A DNA stretch of 64,000 nucleotides from an uncultured Methanolobus sp. Its GTDB lineage: Archaea > Halobacteriota > Methanosarcinia > Methanosarcinales > Methanosarcinaceae. The notes under the pieces are model-generated. The model was not told where the DNA came from and ran no database searches. It worked only from the letters and a program-made list of their open reading frames with translations. Positions 18,199 to 26,009 of the stretch are shown piece by piece (positions within the stretch are counted from its first letter, which is position 1; every line of letters starts with the position of its first letter). The stretch spans positions 868,001 through 932,000 of the forward strand of contig NZ_OY762426.1 in the NCBI RefSeq assembly GCF_963665675.1, in the 5' to 3' direction. The translations under genes were made by a program, and so were the position numbers.

Positions 18199-18792
18199 AT
18201 GACTGATAAAAAAACGTGGGCATATGGAAAAATAATAGCAGTTATGGTATTTATTTTAATTCTTTTATTGCCCATGATGATAATCGATGAAAGAATGCAG
18301 ACAATGGTGATAATAGTAGTACCTGCTACACTTCTTTTTTTAGCATTTATTGCATATTCAGTTCGTCGTAATGTAAAAGCGAAAGAAGGAGAGTATACTC
18401 CTCCTGATCAAAAAATAGTAATTAATACATATATGGAAGAACTGGCCAAGGAACATAAAAAGATCGGACGCGATCATTCTCTTATCAAGTATGGTTTAAT
18501 TCTTTTATTAGTAGGATTTATATCTCTTGCAGCGGCCTTTTTTTTAAATTGTGGTATCTGTTTCATTATTAGTTTTTTTATTCTTTTTCCCATTTCCATG
18601 TTGTTTATGATTATTTCATCTTTTGCTGATGCTTCAAAAGAAATGCAGGCGAATAGAAATGCGACAAATACTACTATCCAAAAAACAAATGATAAGGAAA
18701 TGGAGTATGTTGCAAAACATGAGAATCGTTATTTATTTTATTTCATAGTATTTTTTATTATGTTATGCTATGTTGTATTCAAAGCGGTGTAA
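18199..18792 (+). CDS. Multi-spanning membrane protein of unknown function
   Basis: A 197-residue protein with hydrophobic segments near residues 10-28, 32-52, 97-114, 117-141 and 176-196. A cytoplasmic-type charged stretch lies between the second and third. No family recognised; AT-rich, and at the right edge of the accessory stretch. Confidence 0.6.
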   Translation: MTDKKTWAYGKIIAVMVFILILLLPMMIIDERMQTMVIIVVPATLLFLAFIAYSVRRNVKAKEGEYTPPDQKIVINTYMEELAKEHKKIGRDHSLIKYGLILLLVGFISLAAAFFLNCGICFIISFFILFPISMLFMIISSFADASKEMQANRNATNTTIQKTNDKEMEYVAKHENRYLFYFIVFFIMLCYVVFKAV

Positions 18793-18994
18793 TTCAAATT
18801 TTAAGCGCCGACTAAATCACCCTCCCCACATTTTCAATCTTTCCTTAATATGAGCATTAAGAGTAAAAGGCTTATCATCCTCAGCATTCCTCGGCATGTA
18901 TCACAGAGAACCACCACAAACCCTTTCAATTCTCCCAAAACACCCACAGAGTTCTTCTACAAAAATAACAATATCATTTAAGGAGGAGAATCTC

Positions 18995-19126
18995 ATGCCA
19001 AGATACTGTAAGATATGTGGAGCAAAAAGTGGAAGATGCAATCATCTGGTAATTGACTTTGGAGAAAAGGAAGAAGAAACCAGTGAAAAAAAGGACGAAT
19101 CTCAAAACTCCGATTCCCAAAAATGA
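18995..19126 (+). CDS. Small zinc-finger-like protein, 43 residues
   Basis: MPRYCKICGAKSGRCNH carries C5-x2-C8 and C15-x-H17, a likely zinc site. An acidic, lysine-rich disordered tail follows. A very strong ribosome site AGGAGGAG lies 6 bases before the ATG at 18995, which decides this start over longer in-frame readings. It precedes the carbonic-anhydrase-like gene by about 45 bases and may be co-transcribed with it. Confidence 0.65.
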   Translation: MPRYCKICGAKSGRCNHLVIDFGEKEEETSEKKDESQNSDSQK

Positions 19127-19172
19127 TTTTGAAAATCACTTTCAATAATCCCTTTTGTAAAACGTGATAACG

Positions 19173-19685
19173 ATGATCCTAAAATTTAAATCTTCAAGTC
19201 CTGAGATACCGGACTCTGCTTTTGTGGCTGATAATGCAACCGTGATTGGTGATGTTGTCCTGGGGGAAGAGTCCAGTGTGTGGTTCGGTGCCGTAATTCG
19301 TGGTGATGAGAATCCCATTCGCATAGGTAAAAGGACAAACATTCAGGACAACGTTGTGATACACATTTCCGCTACATCCCGTGCAGACATAGGTGACAAT
19401 GTAACAATCGGTCACTGTGCTGTGGTCCATGGTTGTAAGATTGCCGACAACGTACTCATAGGGATGAACTCAACAGTGCTGGACGGTGCGGAGATAGGAG
19501 AGAACTGCATCATCGGGGCAAATGCACTTGTGCCGCCGGGGAAAAAGATTTCTGCCGGGAGTATGGTCATGGGAGTTCCTGCAAAGGTTGTCAGGGAGCT
19601 CACAGAAGATGAGATTTCCGGGATAAAAGAGAATGCAGCCGTTTACGTGGAATTGCTGCATAAATACAAGAGTCAGAAAAAATGA
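19173..19685 (+). CDS. Gamma-carbonic-anhydrase-family (left-handed beta-helix) protein
   Basis: A 170-residue trimer-forming hexapeptide-repeat protein (IGDVVLGEESSVWFGAVI..., IGDNVTIGHCAVVHGC, IGENCIIGANALV). The three zinc-type histidines of the gamma class are seen in NVVIHIS and IGHCAVVHGC. It lacks a signal peptide and the acidic loop of the Methanosarcina Cam enzyme, so it belongs to the short CamH/YrdA/PaaY-like group, whose activity varies. An in-frame GTG lies 9 bases upstream. Confidence 0.8.
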   Translation: MILKFKSSSPEIPDSAFVADNATVIGDVVLGEESSVWFGAVIRGDENPIRIGKRTNIQDNVVIHISATSRADIGDNVTIGHCAVVHGCKIADNVLIGMNSTVLDGAEIGENCIIGANALVPPGKKISAGSMVMGVPAKVVRELTEDEISGIKENAAVYVELLHKYKSQKK

Positions 19686-19716
19686 TATGTTTTCCAGAAT
19701 CGTGAATTTCTTATGA

Positions 19717-20103
19717 TCAGAGATTAAAATGGACCATTGCCACGAACATAAGAATTCCTATTATGAACAGGGCTCCGAATATAAGGACCATCTTCTTTCT
19801 GAGGTCTCTTTCCTTCGGTGTAAGGGGTCTTAGCTCATCCTCGTGCTTTTTCTCATAATGGCTTCCAAGAAAGGTTCCAAGTATCAGGCCGATCATGTAT
19901 CCATAGAATATATTGTTCAGGGCCAGTGCAATAGGGATTCCGATTGCAATACCAATTGCAAGCCCCTTACCCATGTAGTGGCCTCTTGGGTATTTCCCGG
20001 TACGGTTGTATTCTTCCTTCTTGAGCTTGTAAGCAAAATATGACATCACAAGTCCTGCAAGAAGTATTACAAGGATTATTATCAAAAGTAAAGAAAGGTT
20101 CAT
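19717..20103 (-). CDS. Small membrane protein of unknown function
   Basis: A 128-residue protein with hydrophobic segments near residues 3-24, 47-66, 67-82 and 104-125. A conserved-looking polar loop YEKKHEDELRPLTPKERDLRKK precedes the last segment. It reads away from the PH-like membrane protein upstream by a 76-base gap. No family recognised. Confidence 0.6.
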   Translation of the reverse strand: MNLSLLLIIILVILLAGLVMSYFAYKLKKEEYNRTGKYPRGHYMGKGLAIGIAIGIPIALALNNIFYGYMIGLILGTFLGSHYEKKHEDELRPLTPKERDLRKKMVLIFGALFIIGILMFVAMVHFNL

Positions 20104-20179
20104 ATTCCTGCTTTGTTCCCTTTTACTTAATAGTTAACGGATGGAGTAACCAAAAAACGAATCTCAGTAATTGTTAATC

Positions 20180-20788
20180 TCATTTGACCTTCATTCTGCA
20201 ATCCCCATTGCACATATTTCGGACATATTCCGCCACAGAATCGTAATTCTCCGGAGTACAGAACACAATGCTCTTTTCAGCAAATCCTGCTTTTATAGCA
20301 ATAGTCCGGGATTTTGGATAGAAGGAAACTTTAGTAATGTTCTTCCATTTCAGCTCCTGGTCCTGGTGCGATGCTGCCAGAAGTCCGGTACCTGCAGCAG
20401 TTGGATTTCCTGTAAGCAGTCCGGTGAATATGAGCAGGAAATTCACGATCCAGTTCTTTCCTTTCTGGTCCTGTCTTGTGATGGTGCTTACCGTTTTGCT
20501 GTCCAGTTTATAGGTCAGCATGTATTTGTTGCCGTAATATGCAATGATAAATAGTGCTGTAAACAGGAACAATATTCCTATCAGCATAAGTGCATATTTC
20601 ATATCCCTCAAATTGCTGCTTGTGGAATACACACTTCCACTCAATATCGCTGGGAGCATGATAAGTGCAACAATAGCCGCTGTTATCACCGTGGCAATTC
20701 CCAGTACTTTCAGCAATTCGTTGAGTATGAGCCTGTTAGTCAGTATCGAAACATCAATGTCCCATTCAATATTTTTCTCGGAACTCAT
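20180..20788 (-). CDS. Membrane protein with a possible PH-like C-terminal domain
   Basis: A 202-residue protein with two N-terminal membrane segments (about 28-48 and 66-84). A segment with repeated small residues follows (LLTGNPTAAGTGLLAASHQDQE), then a beta-rich tail (WKNITKVSFYPKSRTIAIKAG). The layout resembles bacterial membrane PH-like proteins, but this is a pattern judgement. It lies 33 bases downstream of the PrsW-like gene and is likely in its operon. Confidence 0.55.
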   Translation of the reverse strand: MSSEKNIEWDIDVSILTNRLILNELLKVLGIATVITAAIVALIMLPAILSGSVYSTSSNLRDMKYALMLIGILFLFTALFIIAYYGNKYMLTYKLDSKTVSTITRQDQKGKNWIVNFLLIFTGLLTGNPTAAGTGLLAASHQDQELKWKNITKVSFYPKSRTIAIKAGFAEKSIVFCTPENYDSVAEYVRNMCNGDCRMKVK

Positions 20789-20821
20789 TTTTCATCCAGC
20801 CTTTCGTAATAATTGTCAGGT

Positions 20822-21724
20822 TTATTTCCAGCACCCTGAATGCTGGATTCCCTGCCTTATACGCTCGATCTGAAGCTTTTTAGCTTCTTTGTATCTTCTC
20901 CACAAAAGATAGAATCCAACGATTGCAACCGACACCTGGCCGGTAAACACATTAAATACTGTATCAGGGAACAATGACAGGACGTCAGGAAGTCCGTTCC
21001 ACAGTCCGTGCAGGGCAGCCACCGTTATGTACGCTCCGATTACCTTCTGGTTAATATGGAATTTACGGGGACCACTTTCCCTGAACATGGTGCTGACAAG
21101 TATTGCTGTCCACGTACCGTGTCCGATCGGTGCGATTACACCCCTCACCAGTGTGATGAGCACAGTTTGTGACAGGCTTCCTCCACTATTGAGGAAAGCT
21201 GTGAATGCGTATCCTGTACTTTCCAGGGCTGCAAAACCCATTCCTGAAGCCGCTCCAAGAATAAGTCCGTCCATTTCAGAATCATGGAAACAGCGTTTAG
21301 CAATTATAAGCACTCCGATTATTTTGGCGAACTCCTCGATAAGTCCTACTTCAAATGAGTAAAATAAGGAGCGTTGTGACAGGAATATTGGTTCAAGGGT
21401 TGCTGCTGCCAGCACTCCAAGAAGTCCTCCGTAGAAAAACGACCATGATGTTGTTGGCATGTCAAGCTTGCTAAGGTGCCTTCTCTGGTAGAAAAAAGCA
21501 ACATATGTGATTGGCACCAGGAAATTCCCAAGCATTACAACAGTAGGGAATATGTTGGTATTGCGGGTTGCAGCAAGCGCAAAAACTCCGAAAATATAGA
21601 GGACCAGCCCACCGGTGAAAACCTTAAGCCATGATAATCTTCTATGATTCTCGAGATCTTCATAAGTGGTTTGTTGCTTCTCAATAGCGTGTTCCGGCTG
21701 TTCATCAGGGGTTGTAACATCCAT
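20822..21724 (-). CDS. PrsW-family intramembrane metalloprotease
   Basis: A 300-residue multi-spanning protease of the CAAX-protease/PrsW superfamily. The catalytic glutamates are in GLIEEFAKI (E130, E131, K134). The histidine motifs are APIGHGTWT (H202) and ALHGLWNG. About eight hydrophobic segments; the first 30 residues are cytosolic and acidic. PrsW relatives cleave anti-sigma factors in bacteria; the archaeal substrate is unknown. Leads an apparent two-gene operon with the following membrane protein. Confidence 0.8.
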   Translation of the reverse strand: MDVTTPDEQPEHAIEKQQTTYEDLENHRRLSWLKVFTGGLVLYIFGVFALAATRNTNIFPTVVMLGNFLVPITYVAFFYQRRHLSKLDMPTTSWSFFYGGLLGVLAAATLEPIFLSQRSLFYSFEVGLIEEFAKIIGVLIIAKRCFHDSEMDGLILGAASGMGFAALESTGYAFTAFLNSGGSLSQTVLITLVRGVIAPIGHGTWTAILVSTMFRESGPRKFHINQKVIGAYITVAALHGLWNGLPDVLSLFPDTVFNVFTGQVSVAIVGFYLLWRRYKEAKKLQIERIRQGIQHSGCWK

Positions 21725-21879
21725 TTTATCCCGTTACCTTGATTCTCCGCAATAGTATAATATAACAAAGTTTATTTTTATATAAAGATACTTGGGCATA
21801 TATTTGCCAGGGGACTGCAGGTTGCATAATATATTCAAATTCAGAAGTGTTATTAAGGTGGGTCTATGGAGATGACGAC

Positions 21880-22335
21880 ATGTCAGTAAAGGATGATACA
21901 TTATCAGAATGGGAACGGAAGCAACTTCTTGCAGCTTTACACGCCAGACTTTTCTGGGTAGGAGAAGAAATTCCGTATTCTGTTGACATTAGAGGAAAAA
22001 AATGCAAGTTGCATGAACTTGTATGGAGACTAATAAACAAAGACAAACTTACAGATGAAGACATCGTACACATTGATAAATACATAACGTTTCTCCGGGA
22101 AAAAGAGCAGGAAGATGAAACAAAGCTCAAAACAGAGAAACTCACCAAAGATGAAGCTAAAGCTCTTTTCAACGAGACAGGCGGAATTCTGAGAGCAATA
22201 ATGGACCTCCGGGATATAGAGGAAGGAACTGTAAAGGAGAAAGAAAAAGAGTTCCATGATATCTTTTCAAAAGAACGTGTGGCTGAAGCACGCAAGTGGC
22301 TCCGGTTCCTGCATGATTCCGGTGGCTTGACGTGA
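21880..22335 (+). CDS. Conserved methanogen protein, possibly DUF5788 type
   Basis: A 151-residue soluble helical protein. The start SEWERKQLLAALHARLFWVGEEIP with LHELVWRLI resembles what I recall as DUF5788 of methanogenic archaea; function unknown. The second half is strongly charged and probably coiled. The ATG at 21880 has GGAG 8 bases upstream, so the longer reading from 21847 is rejected. Confidence 0.6.
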   Translation: MSVKDDTLSEWERKQLLAALHARLFWVGEEIPYSVDIRGKKCKLHELVWRLINKDKLTDEDIVHIDKYITFLREKEQEDETKLKTEKLTKDEAKALFNETGGILRAIMDLRDIEEGTVKEKEKEFHDIFSKERVAEARKWLRFLHDSGGLT

Positions 22336-22473
22336 TTTTATATCCGCATGTTGATGCTTTCCTGACAATAAAAAACTCATCATAATGATGATAATAATTA
22401 GATATAATTGTGTAGATATATTTATATAGTATGATATATTTGTAGGATGTGTAGTCACAGCCTCTAAGCAGGT
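22336..22473. other. AT-rich promoter-like gap
   Basis: Contains repeated ATAATGATGATAATAATTAG and TATATTTATATAG-type sequence (about 22379-22440), suitable as a TATA region for the possible small gene at 22474. No other structure seen. Confidence 0.35.
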
Positions 22474-22647
22474 ATGTGGCAGAAATGTCCCAAATGGTAC
22501 GATATGGACATCATCAAACCCGCCAAAAAACGAATTGGATTGCATAGGAATGTGGGATGGAGATATCCCCCTCAATATCTTCAATTTGCACGCACCCACA
22601 TTCCATCTGTCAATCAGGAGTATGAGCAAAGGCAGGGAGCAAAATAG
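22474..22647 (+). CDS. Possible small basic protein, 57 residues
   Basis: Frame beginning MWQKCPKWYDMDIIKPAKK and continuing GLHRNVGWRYPPQYLQFAR. Tryptophan-, lysine- and arginine-rich and protein-like, with no rare-codon clustering. The ribosome site is weak (AGGT directly before). It stops 34 bases before the 3' end of the convergent TPR gene. No family recognised; it may be a real small nucleic-acid-binding protein or chance. Confidence 0.3.
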   Translation: MWQKCPKWYDMDIIKPAKKRIGLHRNVGWRYPPQYLQFARTHIPSVNQEYEQRQGAK

Positions 22648-22680
22648 CATTCAGCAGAATGCGGGGTTATTGTCATTCAT

Positions 22681-25143
22681 TTACTCATTGCCTTCATCAA
22701 TTCTTTTTGCACTTTCATACATCCAGTTTGCATCATCTTTTCTCCCCATGAGCTCAAGCACGTATCCCAGATTCTCAAGTGTAATTCTCACATAGGATCT
22801 GTATGTCCCGTTTTCAGGGTTCTGGTCCATGATGGCAGCGTATGAACGCAATGAATTCTCATAGCTCTTCTTTGCCTCACTGTACATTCCTGCATTCAGG
22901 AAAAAAGCACCCATACCATCCAGCACACCTGCGTGGTCAAGCTTATATTCAATATTCGAAGGATCTGCCTGCATAAGGTTTCTGTAAGTTTCAAGTGAGG
23001 TCAGGAACTTCATTTCTGCTTCGTTTGCAATCCCACTGCCCACTGCTATCTCAGCCAGTCTTGAATTCAGTGCTGCTATCCTTTCAACCGGAAATACATT
23101 TTCAGGTTCAAGGGATGCAAGCTCAGAATATGCTTCAAGGGCATAGTTACACATGTAACCGGATTCTTCAGTTTTCCCCTTCTCTGAAAGTGCATATGCA
23201 ATGCCATCGATGACAGATGCCTTGTTTACAAGTATCTGGATATTGGCAGTGTGTTTCTCTGCAAGGGCATTGTATTTTGAGAGTAAGAATTCCAGGATTT
23301 CAAGTTTTTTGTCAATCTGCTCTTTTGAGGCCGACATTTCCATTTTCTCAAGCAGGTTAATAATCTTAGGGATATACCTGCCTGACTTTTCATTCTCCTG
23401 AAGTTGCTCATAAAGATCCAGTGCATCAGTCAGCTGTCCAATTGCGACCATTATGTCTGCTTTCTTTCCCTGTATCTCTTTAATTCTTCCTGTGTTCTTT
23501 CCTTCAGGGTCAGGGACAAGACCAAGTAGTTCTGTTCTGATCCCAAGAATACGGTCATATTCCTTGCTGATGAGATCAACATCGCCGATATTATCTGCTT
23601 TCTTCTCGAGCTCTAAAAGAATGGAGTCTATCCTGTCTGGAAAATCTATGTCTGTCTCCCCACTCTTAATAAGCTGCATATAGCTGATCAAAGCCTCATC
23701 ATGGCGCCCAAGATCAAATTGTGCCTTTGCTGTATTTTTCAGAACCTCATTCATCTTAGAATCATCTCCAGTTGCGTGCTTTACGGTCTCATATATGGAT
23801 AAGGCCTTCTTGAAACTCTCAAGGGCTTCAGAATAATATTTCTCACTGGCAAGAATAATTCCTGTCTCCCTGCATATATCCGCACTGATAAGTCCGAGTT
23901 CAAGATTATCCTGACCAGGTTTTTCTATTTTGTCTCCAAGTTGTCTGTATAATTCAAGTTTTAATTCGTTTTTTTCTTCAAGTCCTGCAAGAACCAGCAT
24001 GTCCCCAATAATGGCCACTGTGGCCTGGATCACATTATTGTCATCGACTTCATTTTGGAGGACATTTACAACAATATCTACTGATTCTTTTATGTTTCTA
24101 ATTGCACCTTCAATATTACCGGAATCTTTCAGGAGATTTCCAATAATATCCAGTGAGAAAGCCACATTAAGCTGATATGAAGTGTTTTCAGGAGCTGAAG
24201 CAAGTATCTTTCTTGATACTTCCAGTATAACTCCATACTTTTCCATCAACTTCCCGGTATCTTCCTCTGACTCCAGGAGTCTGTTCATATCTCTCAGGAT
24301 ATCAATGCTGGTTTTCCTTCCGGGGTCTCCTTCATCTTCACTGGCAATGAATGCAGAAGCAATTTCCAGTGATTCTTCCAGTTTTGAGAACGCAGCATCT
24401 TTCTGGCCCTGCATCTCCAGTACATGGGCGCTACTTTGCAGGACCCCAGCAACTTTCAGAGATATTTCCCCTTCAATTTCAGCTTCTTCCGTGTACAAAT
24501 GAAGCAGTTTTTTGTATTTTTCTCTCTCCATTTCAGATGCATTTTCCAGCGGGATGTTCAGCAGGTTATCCCGAATGGTTTTTGCTTTTTGTAAGTCTCC
24601 GCTCTCTTCCTGAGTTTCTGCTTCAAGTTTTTCCTGAAGCTCAAGGGCCTCTTCAAGAGCATCAAATGCCTTTTCATATTTCCCGGTTTCAGCAAACAGG
24701 GCTCCCATGTTATTCAGAGTGGATACCATGTTGGAGATATGTGACTGGTTGGAAGGGTCTTTCTGTACTAAGTCCCGGTAATTCTGTGCAGCGATGGCAT
24801 ACCTGTCACCTGCTTCCATCTTTTTCCCTGCATTCTCAAGGGCAAGTGCCATATTACTGAACATATTTGCTCTCTGTTCGGGCAAAAGGTAGTCTGGCTC
24901 GCTTTCAACAATAGCTGCGGCTTTGATGTATCTTTCCAGGGCCTCATCCCTTTTCCCCTGTGAGAATAACAGGTCTGCATATGTCTGCAGCACAGCGACC
25001 TCTATTTGTGGTGATTCTGCATTCTTTGCCTGTTCAGCTGCCAGTTTCAGTATTTCCAGCGCATTTTCATGCTGCCCCTTCTCAATAAGGCTTACTCCTT
25101 TGTTGAAGTGCCTGTATGCCATATCTCTTGCTCTTTTGGACAT
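22681..25143 (-). CDS. Cytosolic TPR-repeat protein, 820 residues
   Basis: A long acidic protein built of tetratricopeptide repeats. Examples are the openings AYRHFNKGVSLIEKGQHENAL, GALFAETGKYEKAFDALEEAL, GIILASEKYYSEALESFKKAL and ILNAG-type units near the C-terminus. Some units are longer than 34 residues, as in MalT/kinesin-light-chain-like arrays. No signal peptide or catalytic domain, so it is likely a protein-protein scaffold. The ATG ending at 25143 with GAG upstream is preferred over a TTG 36 bases earlier. It lies near two further TPR genes (26010 and 30394). Confidence 0.8.
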   Translation of the reverse strand: MSKRARDMAYRHFNKGVSLIEKGQHENALEILKLAAEQAKNAESPQIEVAVLQTYADLLFSQGKRDEALERYIKAAAIVESEPDYLLPEQRANMFSNMALALENAGKKMEAGDRYAIAAQNYRDLVQKDPSNQSHISNMVSTLNNMGALFAETGKYEKAFDALEEALELQEKLEAETQEESGDLQKAKTIRDNLLNIPLENASEMEREKYKKLLHLYTEEAEIEGEISLKVAGVLQSSAHVLEMQGQKDAAFSKLEESLEIASAFIASEDEGDPGRKTSIDILRDMNRLLESEEDTGKLMEKYGVILEVSRKILASAPENTSYQLNVAFSLDIIGNLLKDSGNIEGAIRNIKESVDIVVNVLQNEVDDNNVIQATVAIIGDMLVLAGLEEKNELKLELYRQLGDKIEKPGQDNLELGLISADICRETGIILASEKYYSEALESFKKALSIYETVKHATGDDSKMNEVLKNTAKAQFDLGRHDEALISYMQLIKSGETDIDFPDRIDSILLELEKKADNIGDVDLISKEYDRILGIRTELLGLVPDPEGKNTGRIKEIQGKKADIMVAIGQLTDALDLYEQLQENEKSGRYIPKIINLLEKMEMSASKEQIDKKLEILEFLLSKYNALAEKHTANIQILVNKASVIDGIAYALSEKGKTEESGYMCNYALEAYSELASLEPENVFPVERIAALNSRLAEIAVGSGIANEAEMKFLTSLETYRNLMQADPSNIEYKLDHAGVLDGMGAFFLNAGMYSEAKKSYENSLRSYAAIMDQNPENGTYRSYVRITLENLGYVLELMGRKDDANWMYESAKRIDEGNE

Positions 25144-25258
25144 GTTGTTCTCGGTTAATTTGGTGATGATAATAAACAAACAAGTGAGATCCTATTTATT
25201 TTTCCCGGAAAAATAATATAGAATGGATTTATTGATTCTGCTTTTTAGGTGGAAGTTT

Positions 25259-25855
25259 CTATTTAACAGTAACCCTGTTTCTGGTTGTGTTAATAAGTTT
25301 TTCCAGAAAAATGTCTTTGATGTCTGAATCTACTTCCACAGTAAAAGAAACTACTTCTATGTAATCTGTTATCATTATGGTGCCATACTGCTCTGCAAGC
25401 CGGGAAACGGTATCCATGTCGGAATAACCGGATTCTATTCGCACAACAGATTTGTCGCTGACTTCAACGATACCTGCATTTTCAATGGCTTCAATTGCAG
25501 CTTCCCGATAAGCTCTGGCAAGTCCTCCGAATCCAAGCTTTATTCCACCAAAATACCGGGTAACAACGATTGCAACATTCGTAAGTTCCTTCATCTCAAG
25601 AATCTTAAAAACTGGTTTTCCTGAACTGCCTGCAGGTTCTCCGTCATCATCATATTTCATTGCAATCACATTGTCCCTGTTTATGAGATAGGCTGAAACA
25701 TTGTGGTTCGCATCGTGATGACGCTCTTTGATCGTGGAAACAAATGATTTTGCTTCTTCCTCGTTTTCTATGGGGATAGCATAGGCAATAAATATGGAAT
25801 TCTTAATCTCTTTCTGCGCTTGCCCTGGATTTTTTAAAGTTCTGAAACCTGTCAA
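25259..25855 (-). CDS. YigZ/IMPACT-family protein (UPF0029)
   Basis: A soluble, about 198-residue protein of the IMPACT family: N-terminal domain with KNSIFIAYAIPIENEEEAKSFV, DDDGEPAGSSGKPVF and VVTRYFGGIKLGFGGLARAY, then the C-terminal YigZ domain. Its role in archaea is unknown; eukaryotic IMPACT regulates Gcn2. A TTG at 25855 with GGAG about 9 bases upstream is proposed as the start. A TATA box (TATATATTAA, about 25874-25884) lies just upstream of it, so the ATG at 25927 would be before the promoter. Confidence 0.8.
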   Translation of the reverse strand: MTGFRTLKNPGQAQKEIKNSIFIAYAIPIENEEEAKSFVSTIKERHHDANHNVSAYLINRDNVIAMKYDDDGEPAGSSGKPVFKILEMKELTNVAIVVTRYFGGIKLGFGGLARAYREAAIEAIENAGIVEVSDKSVVRIESGYSDMDTVSRLAEQYGTIMITDYIEVVSFTVEVDSDIKDIFLEKLINTTRNRVTVK

Positions 25856-26009
25856 TGTCCGTTCTCCATTCCATAATCTTAATATATACTCAGCATAATA
25901 ATGACAAATTAGTATTGGCAATTTCAATTAGATATATGTAAATACTAAAAATTACTATATACTGGATTACAATTGTTAGTGTATAAGTTTTCATCAGTCA
26001 GGTAATGTT

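Noticed and set aside
13713..18200. A CRISPR array near the cas1 remnant
   Set aside because: No direct repeats of 28-40 bases with regular spacers were found on either strand; the closest repeated motif (AAAACCGAACT) is about 11 bases and occurs only three times.
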